The translations under genes and the position numbers were made by a program. The notes under the pieces were generated by a model. That model was not told the origin of the DNA, did not search any database, and saw only the letters and a program-made list of their open reading frames with translations. From contig RBNI01003393.1 in NCBI GenBank assembly GCA_003990745.1, positions 1 through 15,952 of the forward strand: a stretch of 15,952 nucleotides of DNA. Direction: 5' to 3'. The DNA is from Jimgerdemannia flammicorona (taxonomy: Eukaryota > Mucoromycota > Endogonomycetes > Endogonales > Endogonaceae). Positions 1-9,673 of the stretch are shown here, one piece after another (the stretch's first letter is position 1; every line of letters starts with the position of its first letter).

Positions 1-44
1 TTTTTTGGTGAGGGGGCGGAGGAGACTAAACGACGACAGAGTAA

Positions 45-260
45 CATTACGATGGATTTTCTCAAGTTTACAAGGATGCGAGCAATCCGAGCCCATCACA
101 AACGTCCATCGACGACCGTCACCCAGAAGATCCTATTCCACTTACTGTTCTCGTTAAAGAGCATGTACGACAGCTCGTTGAAGAACTCCCCTCTTGTCTT
201 TGTCGACATATCGATTACATGCGAATCATGTACCAGGTTGAAGAGAAATTTGCGTGCTGA
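45..260 (+). CDS. Possible 3'-terminal exon of an unknown gene
   Basis: I do not recognise this gene. One plus frame is open from just after a TAA at 42-44 to a TGA at 258-260. Its second half reads like a real amphipathic protein: DPIPLTVLVKEHV, then RQLVEELPS, a CLCRHIDYM stretch and a charged end VEEKFAC. It has no ATG near its start, so it would have to be the last exon of a gene running in from the left. Candidate acceptor AGs lie around 66-74, and a CTAAAC branch-like sequence lies near 26-31. A competing frame has an ATG at 52 and runs to 294, but its composition is less protein-like. The call rests only on amino-acid texture. Confidence 0.3.
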   Translation, partial: HYDGFSQVYKDASNPSPSQTSIDDRHPEDPIPLTVLVKEHVRQLVEELPSCLCRHIDYMRIMYQVEEKFAC

Positions 261-1502
<1,242 letters not shown>

Positions 1503-3229
1503 TTACCGCCGCCTGTTCCTTTTTCTCTTTTTGGCCTTGCCGCGGTTGGATTCCGCATAGGATTGTGAAGGGCGCTTCTTGGACACGGCTGTTTGAGGTA
1601 ACGCGACGTTACAGCTGGTGTCCATAGAGGATTCGTCGCAAACGTCCACTGCAGGTGATAGGAAAAGAGTCAGAAAAATACGCGAACTAACTATTTTCGT
1701 GGCCAAGGGTAAGGTATTAAAGAATATCGCCGCTCTCACGATGGCGGCGAGATCAAAGTAAAGATGACTAACCAAAGTCCTCAAACTGTCCCTTCGGCAG
1801 CCCAACCTCCAGGTTCGTGTCCTTCTCCACCAAGCTCTCCTCATACGCCGCCTCACTCTTAACTTTGACCCGCTTAGACTCCCTCTTGTCGTTATAGTTC
1901 ACAACGATCTCCACACTCCCTTTCTCGTCCATATTCGCTTTCGCCTCCCCTGAAACATTCCTCAGATCCTCAACCAATAACGGAGCCAGCTCCTCTTCTC
2001 TCTTCCTTTTGACCGTCCGCCTGTTTTCGTTGTTAAGGTTCGACGAGAACGTCGCAGTCGATGGCGGTTCTTGTAACGGCTGCCTCGATAGATCCAGCGA
2101 CATCACAGCCAACCTGTCACTGCCGACGGCTATGGGCGCCTGTATCGCGTAAGCGTCGCCGATGGAGGGGGGTAACGAGGGTGTCAAGAGGAGTGAGTTG
2201 ATGTCATTCGCTCTGGAACTAGTTGTCGACGTCGTGTCCTTGCAATCGGCCTCCGTCATGATCGGTTTACGAATCACCGACGACAATGTCGGCGTTTGAC
2301 CCCTATCTCTGTTTCCAGCAACAACACGTGACTTGGTCGGCGCTTGATCCCCTTTGTTTCCAGTATACAGTAGCGACATGGCCGGCTTTTGATCCTCTTC
2401 CTTGTTTGCGTCTACCGTTGCCGACTTGGTCATCGTTGGACGCCTCTTATTGTTTCTGGCATATAGTGGCGACTTGGCCGGCGCTTGATCCTCCTCATCG
2501 ATTGCGTCAACTGTTGCCGACTTGGTCGTCGCTCGCCTCCTCACACTGATTCCAGCATACACTGACGACTTGGCCGTCTTTTGATACTCCTTGTTTGCGT
2601 CAACCGTTGCCGACTTAGTCGTCGCTCGACTCCTCTCATTGTTTCTACCATAGAGTGGCGACTTGGCCGGCTTTTGATCCTCCTCCTTGTTTGCGTCGAC
2701 CGTGGCCAACTTGGTCGTTGCTCGTCTCCTCTCATTGATTCCAGTATACACTAGCGACCCGGCCGGCTTTTGATCCTCCTCATTGTTTGTCAACCGTTGC
2801 TGACTTGGATGTCACTTGCCTCCTCTCATTGTTTCCAGCACACATTGGCGACTTGGCAGGCTTTTGATTGCCCTCCCTGTATGCGCCAACCGTTGCTGAC
2901 TTGGTGGTCGCTCGACCCCTCTCATTGTTTCCAGCATACACTGTCGATTCGGCCGGTTTTTGATTCTTCTCCGTGTTTGCGTCAACCTTTGCGAACTTTG
3001 TCGTCGCTCGCTTCCTCTCATTGTTTACAACAACCACTGGCGACTTAGATGACGCGTGACCCATATCCTGTGTTGCATAAACTGGTGACGTGGATCGCGT
3101 CTGACCTCTCTCCATCGCAACAACCTCCGACCATGTGGTCGCCGTCCGACCCCTTCGGTTAATCACGGATGGTGCACTTGCATACCTTTTCGCCTGCGGC
3201 TTCTTCTTAGCAAAGGGCTGTCTGTCCAC
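1503..3229 (-). CDS. Unknown tandem-repeat protein with basic C-terminus; frameshifted, 5' end unresolved
   Basis: I do not recognise the family. The frame runs leftward from about 3229 and encodes roughly eight 32-residue repeats around ATTKSATVDANKEEDQKPAK and SPLYAGNNERRR. A non-repetitive region rich in S, T and K follows, then an acidic and basic mix, then a C-terminus ending GKAKKRKRNRRR that looks like a nuclear-localisation signal. The frame shifts near 2789/2790, where one repeat lacks the CG found in its siblings, so this is either a pseudogene or a sequencing or assembly slip. An inferred intron at 1772-1649 joins the repeat exon in frame to the basic tail. The first codon of the open frame is GTG, and the first ATG is about 38 codons further in (near 3115), so a 5' exon may be missing. 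The protein is probably disordered. High CpG content separates it from the transposon block on its right. Confidence 0.55.
1649..1772 (-). other. Inferred spliceosomal intron, 124 nt
   Basis: On the minus strand the donor is G|GTTAGT at 1772 and the acceptor is CACCTGCAG ending at 1649. A CTGAC branch-like motif at about 1673-1669 is followed by a pyrimidine-rich stretch. Splicing joins a phase-1 codon (G + TG = Val) and carries the repeat-protein frame into a downstream frame of about 48 codons with the basic tail. Retaining the intron would end the protein at a TAG at 1770-1768, directly after the donor. Confidence 0.5.
2362..3050 (-). repeat. 96-bp coding tandem repeat, about 7-8 units
   Basis: The plus-strand anchor around GTTGCCGACTTGGT recurs at 2417, 2513, 2606, 2702, 2796, 2892 and 2988. 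The spacings are 96, 93, 96, 94, 96 and 96. Every third-multiple spacing keeps the 32-residue protein repeat in frame (31 residues in one unit). The 94-nt spacing is the frameshift. Degenerate units continue on both sides. Confidence 0.85.
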
Positions 3230-3252
3230 AACCTCTACACTCTGGGGCTAAA

Positions 3253-3262
3253 CTTAACTAAC
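3253..3262 (+). repeat. Left copy of the proposed LINE target-site duplication
   Basis: CTTAACTAAC lies directly before the LINE body. The matching ten bases after the poly(A) tail, at 4819-4828, read TTTAATTAAT. All three differences are C in the left copy and T in the right. This fits one duplication whose right copy was mutated together with the element. The sequence is short and AT-rich, so chance is possible. Confidence 0.4.
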
Positions 3263-3264
3263 AC

Positions 3265-4683
3265 AAGTGTGAGATGATGGTGTTAGGTAACAGCCTGGTG
3301 GGAGGGGATGTCATTAGAACAATTGTCCCTGCTGGAGAGGTTATGAGGTATTTGGGCATCTATCTCTCTGTGTATGAGTCAGTCCTGCCATGACCTTGGT
3401 GGAAGCAACAAGTGGCCATCTGGGGGGAGGTCCTGTGAGAGTGAGTAGGCCACTACCTTTCTTTGGCAGGGTGCATTACAATTTTGAATATTTACTGACT
3501 ACTGAAGATATGATATTTGGCATACCATCTGGACTTTCTGGCCTGGATGGTGAGGAGGCTATTGAAGCTGGCCAAAGATTGGATCTGGGCTGGGCAGAGG
3601 AGTCAGATTAGTTGGGAAATCCTGTCATTGTCAGGAGCTAGAGAAGGTCTTAGGCTGGTTGACTTCCTGAAGAGGTTGCATTGTCTGAGAGCATAGTGGT
3701 TGAGGAGAGCAGTAGAACTGAGGAGTGGTAGCTGGGTTTCTCTGATGAAAAAGGTCTGAGAGATGAGGTACTCACTGAGAGGAACTACTGGGGATTTACT
3801 GTCCTTGGTTGGACTTTCAAATAGTGAGCATATAAGATTTAAGGGTTTCTGGTGGTGAGTAGTAGATAGAGCTCACCACATTGACATTCACTGGCAGGAG
3901 GATGAAGGAGAGGTGCCTTGGGGCTCAGCAATATAGAGATGGGATTGAGTATTGCTGGGGGGTATTCTCCTTATAGACTTTGATATTAGTAATAGAGTAG
4001 AGTACCAGAGGGAGATGGGACAGGATATATAGCCTAGCAGCTGACATATGGCAGAAATTGGAGAGAAGTGAGACTGGAATAGAGTCTGGGTCTGGAGTGC
4101 AGAGATAAGGTAATGGTTGCCATCCAAGTACTGAGTGGTTTGGTGACACATGCTGTAGAGAAATATTATGCTCAACTTTTGCTCAGGTCATCTATAGAGG
4201 AGGGGAACTTTGACTGTGAGGAGTGCTACAATGTGGAACAGGAAGGGGGGTTTGTGCAGATATAAGAATATTGACTGAGAGAGTGCAAGATACTTGGTGA
4301 TTTCTGATTAGTGATTGAGAATAGATTGGGTGCTGTGCATAGGGGGGATGGTAAGCAGGATTGATGGCAGGATGAGGGATAGATTGGTGAGGGGGGTGGG
4401 GAAGGAGTGGCTGACTTTGGGTTGGGTATTAGCAGTATGGATGGGGCTGGCAGATCACTGACTATTTGTTTTTGAGGAAGTATCTGAGTTTGGAGGAGTG
4501 GTTGGCAAGATGAGAAGGGTTGATGGAGGACATCTTGACAGGCTGGTGGCTGGGATGGAGTCTGCAGAGAGGTTGGTAATACTGTTTGGTAGAGAAAATT
4601 TATAGGTAGAGTGAGGAGAAAGTTGGAGGTATGGGTGACAAGGTGGTTTTTAAACAAAAGAAGTAAGAGGGGGGACTCCCTAG
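3265..4683 (+). pseudogene. LINE ORF2-like protein, C-terminal part from the RT palm/thumb onward
   Basis: A single frame can be followed from 3265 to a TAG at 4681 with many internal stops but no frameshift. It opens with KCEMMVLG, matching the conserved K-T-E-x-x-x-x-G segment that follows the RT catalytic box. RYLGIYLS follows at 3346-3369, then a Trp-rich thumb region with W-WAGQRSQISW, and EGLRLVDF at 3643-3666, where the family has GGL-L-DF. The RT catalytic YADD box lies upstream of the truncation and is absent. Internal stops fit CAG/CAA or TGG/CGA changed by transitions. The part from about 3870 to 4680 is Trp-rich and charged, and I could not assign a domain to it. The clade (L1-like or Tad-like) is unresolved. 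Confidence 0.7.
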
Positions 4684-4757
4684 GGGTATTGGATAGTAGG
4701 AGGGGATAGTGTAATTTTATATGATAGATTGATAATAAATGACAAAGTCCAAGTGAC

Positions 4758-4760
<3 letters not shown>

Positions 4761-4815
<55 letters not shown>
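4761..4815 (+). repeat. LINE poly(A) tail, 55 nt
   Basis: 55 uninterrupted A close the LINE body and separate it from much more AT-rich sequence. The tail orientation agrees with the plus-strand LINE frame. Confidence 0.85.
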
Positions 4816-4816
<1 letters not shown>

Positions 4817-5281
4817 AGTTTAATTAATTCAATAAGTTAATACTATATTAATTATAAATATATCTTAAGCTTTATTTATCTGTAGTATAGATCAGAAAAT
4901 TTACCAATCAGAGAATTTATCAGTCACTAGGATTGTTTTTTCTTAATAGCTCAGAGAGTATAAGATAATATCAATATATTAAAAGAAAATAAAGAATTAA
5001 GATTATGATTTCATATATGGTAATTAGTAAAGACTTAAATTAATAGTCTAAATAATTTAACATTTTCAGAGCAGAGAATAGCATATACTAGTATAGATCA
5101 CATAATAGATAATTAAGTAATATTTTCAAATTTTACCTAGTTAGAGTAATCTGGTGATATCTAAGCCACTATTATCTAAAGTTATAGATCACAACATCTG
5201 CTATCAAGAATGTGTGGATTATAATTAAACTACTTTACTATATATATATAAGTTGTTAGTCTCTCACTCTAAGATATATGG
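4816..5281. other. AT-rich CpG-free sequence without a gene
   Basis: The right copy of the proposed LINE target duplication is at 4819-4828. The rest is very AT-rich and CpG-free, and I cannot assign any frame. It may be decayed transposon sequence, but no motif survives that I can name. Confidence 0.4.
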
Positions 5282-5496
5282 TGTAGTAAAATTATCATTT
5301 ATAATTCTATATTATATGTGATATTATCTAGTAGACATTATATAATATTATTATTCAGTCTTTCTCTGAACTAAATAACATATAATACTATAGTAATTTT
5401 ATTATATTATACATATACATCAAATAGTAAATATATATGAAATCCTGATTTGACTTAAAGAAAAATATAGAATATTTATCTATAGGATACTTAATT

Positions 5497-5576
<80 letters not shown>
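5282..5576 (+). repeat. Dispersed repeat, copy A, ending in 76-nt poly(A)
   Basis: This is homologous, in the same orientation, to 13903-14108. The clearest shared block ends with ACTTAAAGAAAAATA, a GAATATT-ATCTA stretch and ATACTTAA, followed by A residues in both copies. Here the A run is 76 nt (5501-5576) and in copy B it is 8 nt. A 3' poly(A) suggests a SINE- or LINE-derived element. A TGT-like left edge would also fit a solo LTR. Differences between copies are mostly transitions. Confidence 0.6.
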
Positions 5577-5578
<2 letters not shown>

Positions 5579-6512
5579 TCAATTCAAAGCTCCAAAATAT
5601 ATTTGACAGTAAACAGAATAAGATAATACTGCCTATCTCCTATATACTTGTTAACAGTATATATCAAACTCTCTTATCATATATACTATATAAACTAGAT
5701 AACTAATTACTATCTGATATTTGGCTAGTATTATCTCACCTTTATCAGTATAATGGCCAAAGATAACAATAGTTGCTAAGTCTTTTAGATCTTTGCTCTT
5801 ATCTGGTTGGAATTTCAGCTACCTATATTTAGACTTATAAAATATCAATATTATGTAATACTATGGGTGATTCTGAAACAACCTATATAGATATTAGAAC
5901 AGTAGAACAAGAGTCATTTATAGCTGCTGAGTAAATCATTTTTATATTTGGTAATGTAGATGATAGAGATTATAGAATAGTTTTAGTGAATTATTCTATC
6001 ACTTCTATAGTCCAAACTGGAAACTCATAAACATCTCACTATTGTAGTAATTATAATATAGTCATAACTTGTTAATAATAATATACTTATCAATTACCTG
6101 GTTTACTATAATAATATATAAGAGAGATATTATCTGTCTAAATATCTACAAATTAATTTATTCTTTCTTATTAATCAAAGTCAGCTGATAGCTAGATTTG
6201 TTTTATACTTTTATAGTTCTTTAGTATAGAATTTATATTTCAATCTGAAATAATAGCTGATAGGAATATATATGTAATATAGGGTTTATATCTCACTTCA
6301 AAATTATGTCTAATAGAAATATATACATATATATATGATATATCTCTTAATCTCTCTATTTTTTATTTCTATATCTTTGGTTTAAAAGTGAAATACTATC
6401 CTCTATTCTGAGCATCATATTCTCTTATCTTTATCAACTACTTTGTATATATTTTGGCTTTTTTTTTAATTACAGACTTCTTGAGAGCATTGATATAAAG
6501 GTGGAATTTAGA
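5577..6512. other. AT-rich CpG-free sequence without a recognisable gene
   Basis: No frame here shows a known motif. The minus strand has a faint protein-like stretch around 5700-6050 (for example DVYEFPVWTIEVIE) interrupted by stops of the TAA/TAG type, so a very decayed coding sequence is possible. I could not name it. Confidence 0.35.
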
Positions 6513-6665
6513 TATTAAAAGAAGATATCTTGCTTCTAGATAAGTAGAAGAAATGTCTATATAAGACTATATTGTCTTACTCTCAGATAGGAGAATCTAT
6601 AAATACCTATATAAGACTATATATTGCCTTGTTTCTAGATAAGAGAAATAATATATATATAACCA
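6513..6665 (+). repeat. Three imperfect 50-bp tandem units
   Basis: Units start near 6513, 6563 and 6613. Each has AAGACTATAT or a variant, then TTGYCTT, then a CTCAGATAGGAGAA or CTAGATAAGAGAA segment. The array ends directly before the 5' LTR of the Gypsy element. Confidence 0.5.
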
Positions 6666-6668
6666 TAT

Positions 6669-6674
6669 ATAGTA
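6669..6674 (+). repeat. Target-site duplication of the Gypsy element, left copy
   Basis: ATAGTA lies directly before the TG that opens the 5' LTR and recurs at 13349-13354 directly after the 3' LTR. Six identical bases are consistent with Gypsy-type integration. The AT-rich setting makes partial chance matching possible. Confidence 0.6.
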
Positions 6675-6784
6675 TGACAGTTAATCTGAATTAGAAATAT
6701 GAATCAGGGGAACAGACATTTAATTATAGTATCTGAATCCAATTCCCAAATGGAGTATAGCCTTACAAATAGTATTCAAGTACT

Positions 6785-6892
6785 TTGCAAACATTCAAGA
6801 TTTTGCAAATATTAAACTCTTTGCAAATATTAAAGATCTTACAGATGTTAACATTTTAGCAATCATCAAAGATTTAGCAGATGTTAAGGATT
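6785..6892 (+). repeat. Six 18-bp direct repeats in U3 of the 5' LTR
   Basis: Six units in exact 18-bp register (6785, 6803, 6821, 6839, 6857, 6875) follow the pattern TTRCARATRTTAAAGATY. The same six-unit array occurs at 12976-13083 in the 3' LTR. The array lies 55 bp upstream of the TATA box, the expected place for an enhancer of element transcription. That function is inferred. Confidence 0.75.
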
Positions 6893-6946
6893 TAATACTT
6901 ATGAAAAGTGACTCATAACTTAGCCACCTTATAGCTAGCAAACTTG

Positions 6947-6954
6947 TATAAATA
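6947..6954 (+). promoter_or_regulatory. TATA box of the 5' LTR promoter
   Basis: TATAAATA follows a well-conserved block (GCTAGCAAACTTG) shared by both LTRs. The equivalent site in the 3' LTR is TATAAAT at 13139. Transcription of the genomic RNA would be expected to start a few tens of bases downstream. Confidence 0.5.
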
Positions 6955-7156
6955 ACCCTAGTATTTAGAGTGAATAAACCTCAGAATGAAATAGTTTAAA
7001 GCAAAGAGAAAGTAAGGGAACTAGTAAGCCTGCAGGCAAATATACTTCAAACTCACCCACCTCTGCAACCAAAGAATCTGTAGAGTCAAAGAAGATCAAG
7101 TTTTCAAGATACTGAAATCTAATGGACTTATACAGTTATGTATCTACTATATTACA

Positions 7157-7175
7157 ACTTAGTGACTATTAGCTG
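7157..7175 (+). other. Probable primer-binding site region
   Basis: The bases directly after the 5' LTR read ACTTAGTGACTATTAGCTG. If TTAG was TTGG before a G-to-A change, this would pair with a tRNA 3' end (…CCA). I did not identify the tRNA. Confidence 0.35.
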
Positions 7176-7212
7176 ATAATTTAAGATAAATCTCCCACTT
7201 TTAAGCTAAACA

Positions 7213-8135
7213 ATGAATAATCACACAAATCAAATCAAGATATCTAGACAAGATAGATATAAGATCACCAGTATTCTATGAATATACTTTAGACAACTTG
7301 ATCATCATATTCATTGATAATTTCAAGTAGTATGCTGCTATAAGGACTCTGACAGCAAGACAGCAAGTAGTCCTCATGTCCTTTAGTCTCTGAGGATCAA
7401 TAAGAGTAGCATTCATAGCAGTAACCTATGTGGAAAATGATAACAATACTATGCTAGCAGTACAGAAGACCTGGCTCCAAACCACCTACTATATAGATGA
7501 CATCAAGCAAGCCCTAGAGGATTAGCTCAATACAATATACTAAGGAATGAGCAGGACCTAAACACATTCTATACCAGAATCTGATTATGCTAATACTATC
7601 TAAGATCAAGTAGCTGAAGCAACCTTCATAAAAGGAGTTCACTATAAGATAGTCATGGCTATCTGCTCATCATCAATAGTTCTGAATCTAGCTCAAAAGA
7701 TCACCTATGCCCACTAATACTGAATAGCCAGACATCTACAAGACCATATAATGGAAAGAGTTACTGGAGTAAGAATTGAAGCACCCAAGATAACCAGTAT
7801 GATCTCTATTACAGTGATCAATTGAAATACACCTTAGTCAAGAGCTATTGGACAGCAGAGGAACAGTGACCCTATGGAGAAACTTGATAAGAAGTTTGCT
7901 GAAATGACTGCTCATCTAGGAAATGTAGTAAAAGAAATAAGAGGAAGAGACCACCACCCAGTACAGAAGTTTGCTACCACCTCAGACAATCTGCTATATC
8001 TATAGAGAAGAAGGTCACTATTTATATAAATATATAAGTGAAACCAAGCATAAGGCCCAGCCAAGCAATGCTATCCAAAATAAGGAGCAGACCAATGCTA
8101 TTACTTTTGAAGAGATTGAAGAATTAGATGAAGAA
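7213..8135 (+). pseudogene. gag: Gypsy gag, capsid region plus CCHC zinc knuckle
   Basis: Gag forms the particle and packages element RNA. A protein-like frame runs from about 7424 (TYVENDNNTMLAVQKTW) to about 7990 with scattered TAA/TAG stops. It includes the helix-rich EKLDKKFAEMTAHLGNVV. The zinc knuckle follows in another frame at 7992-8033. It reads C-Y-I-Y-R-E-E-G-H-Y-L-Y-K-Y where the family has C-x2-C-x4-H-x4-C, so two of three Cys are now Tyr (TGT/TGC to TAT, a G-to-A change). An ATG at 7213 is a candidate start, but its frame closes within 25 codons. A small indel just before the knuckle accounts for the frame change. Confidence 0.65.
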
Positions 8136-8900
8136 TAATGGAAAGTCTATCCTGCTGAGACTATCAAGAAGGATGTCTGTAAGCAACTCTTAAGAGATTA
8201 CCAGAGAGACCCAAGAAGAACTCTGTGGAGAAACAGATAGAGAGTGTTAAGGAAAGCCAAGCTAAAGAAAAGGATCAAGATATGGAGTTGAAATAGGCTG
8301 TCCAAAATATCATCCAAGAAACTATGCCAGCTAGTGAAGGATAGAAGGAGAAGAAGATTTACAAAATCAAGACTTTTAAGTATGATATCTTCAAGGACCT
8401 CAGTCAATAAAAGATCAATATAACTTTTAGCAAGTTAGCAGAAATACCCACATTCAGACAGCAAATGAGATATAGACTTATCAAGATAATCAAGAAGTAA
8501 GGTTGAAAGATAACTGAGACCAATAATATTCAAAAAAAAACTCTGAAGAAGAAAGTAAAGATAATTGCAAGATCTCTGCCTATGTAATCTATCAAATCAA
8601 AGATATAATCTTTGAGACTATTATTGATACTGAAGTAGAAAGATATCTCCTCAGCAAGAAAGCAGTAGACTGCCTAGGTTGGAAGATTGAAGAAGTAATT
8701 AAATTGATATTCATCACAACAGATAGTATAAGAGCCATACATCTGGAGGAGTAACTATCCCAGTAGATGTGATTGTAACTAATACTATCAACTATAATAT
8801 ACTCATTGGTAACTAGTAACTTCACAAAGCCAGAGCAATAATTGTCCTAAATGCCCAGAAGATACAGATCATCTACTGAGGTCAGAAGATGCAAATTTCC
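8136..8900 (+). pseudogene. pol: Gypsy Gag-Pol linker and aspartic protease
   Basis: The linker includes YDIFKDLS and ITFSKLAEIPTF, resembling the conserved segment that precedes the protease in Gypsy polyproteins. The protease reads IIDTEVERYLLSKKAVDCLG at 8620-8679. The catalytic D-T-G (8626-8634) is D-T-E through GGA to GAA. In a second frame the C-terminal half reads GVTIPVDVIVTNTINYNILIG, the usual approach to the I-L-G-x-D-W-L end of retropepsins. The protease would process Gag and Pol in the particle. With DTE and frameshifts it cannot be active. Confidence 0.7.
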
Positions 8901-9268
8901 ATCAATGTCAACAAAAGAGTACTGCCTGAGATAGAGAAAGAAGAAAGTAAACAAAAAGAAGTCTATATAGTAACTATACAGAAAAAGAAAAAGAAAGTTG
9001 GATGGATCAGTGTGGAAGAATGGTGCAAAAGGATTATTGAAAGATATGTACTACAAGGAGTCTGCCCTCATAGCATCAAGATATACTATATGAAACACAT
9101 TGATGATTACTATTAATATATCAGTGGAATCAAGAAAATCTATTATAAAAGAAGACAGAAGGCTCTCAATAAACAAGCAAGATAAGAAAGGGAGGAGGAA
9201 GAGGATGAAAAACCACCAGCCCTCCTAGAGAACAGTGATGGTAAGAAAGAATTAAAGTCAAGATTTGG
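8901..9268 (+). pseudogene. Pol segment between protease and dUTPase, highly charged
   Basis: An open stretch (8889-9116) is rich in Lys and Glu and includes KKKKVGWISVEEWCKR, followed by KRRQKALNKQAR and acidic runs up to the dUTPase. I recognise no domain. Its place between two enzymatic domains suggests a linker of the Pol polyprotein. Confidence 0.4.
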
Positions 9269-9673
9269 AAAATCTACCCTGATACAGTTCTACCAGAATA
9301 TATATCAGAGAATATAGCTGGAATGGAAATTGCCACAGTAGAGGAGACCATACTTGAGCTCCAGATAACTACTCTACTTGCAAATAGTCTGAAGATAACT
9401 ATTTCAAAAGACCATATCAGAATTCTCAAGACAAAAAGCAGTCTGGCCAAAAGTGAGATTACTATTGATGGAGGAGTCATTGATTTGGATCACATTGAAG
9501 AAATACTACTCATTGTTAGGAACTACAACCCTACAATCTCATTTTCAATCAAGAAGAAGGACTGATTGATACAGATATTGATCTTCTCAGTTCTTCTGCC
9601 AAAGATCATAGAAGTCAAGAAGTTGGAGGAAACAGAAAGAAGAAAGAAAGAATTCAGATCCACAGAAAGAGGA
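9269..9673 (+). pseudogene. dUTPase domain in the Gypsy polyprotein
   Basis: dUTPase hydrolyses dUTP to dUMP and pyrophosphate, lowering uracil incorporation during cDNA synthesis. One frame (codons starting at 9269, 9272, …) carries the family's five motifs in order. The lead-in is VLPEYISEN. Motif I is AGMEI (9317-9331; family AGxDL). Motif II is KSSLAK (9434-9451; family RSxLA). Motif III is GVIDLDHIEEI (9473-9505; family GVIDxDYxGEI, catalytic Asp retained). Motif IV is KKKD-stop-LIQILI (9554-9583; family GDRIAQLI). Motif V is FRSTERG (9653-9673; family FGSTG). The TGA at 9563 is CGA changed by CpG to TpG, and the glycine losses are GGA to AGA or GAA. The same frame continues into RT. Length (about 135 residues) suits the trimeric dUTPase family. 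Confidence 0.85.

Larger units (their letters stand above)
3263..4815 (+). mobile_element. 5'-truncated non-LTR retrotransposon (LINE) with poly(A) tail
   Basis: The body carries the 3' part of a LINE reverse transcriptase frame and ends in 55 uninterrupted A at 4761-4815. A truncated 5' end and a poly(A) tail are the usual product of target-primed reverse transcription. The body has moderate GC content but no CG dinucleotide, unlike the gene immediately to its left. Start and end are set by the proposed 10-bp duplication and the tail. Confidence 0.75.
6675..7156 (+). repeat. 5' LTR, 482 bp
   Basis: It begins TGACAGTT and ends ATTACA, so it is bounded by TG...CA. It aligns along its length with 12866-13348. 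In the first 98 bp I counted 18 transitions and one transversion between the LTRs, going in both directions, as expected when each LTR is mutated independently after insertion. U3 contains the 18-bp array and a TATA box. Confidence 0.88.

Noticed and set aside
2286..3048. Plus-strand frames 2286-2549 and 2770-3048 with repeated CFQ and TWSSLD-type words
   Set aside because: They are the antisense of the 96-bp repeats. The minus strand gives a longer frame, a plausible intron and a coherent basic tail.
3390..3611. Plus frame of 73 codons
   Set aside because: It overlaps the LINE RT frame in another register. The RT frame has recognisable motifs and this one does not.
3888..4657. Pro/Ser-rich minus frames opposite the LINE
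   Set aside because: The LINE strand is depleted in C and rich in G, so its complement is open and Pro/Ser-rich. The sense strand carries the RT motifs.
4816..5587. Target duplication for repeat copy A (AATTCAA at 4826-4832 and 5581-5587)
   Set aside because: Seven AT-rich bases in AT-rich DNA are too likely by chance, and the left edge of the copy does not coincide with the first match.
8198..8407. Hydrophobic minus frame suggesting a membrane protein
   Set aside because: It is the antisense of the A-rich Gag-Pol linker. The same applies to minus frames at 8592-8825, 9274-9480, 9701-9895 and 11195-11467.
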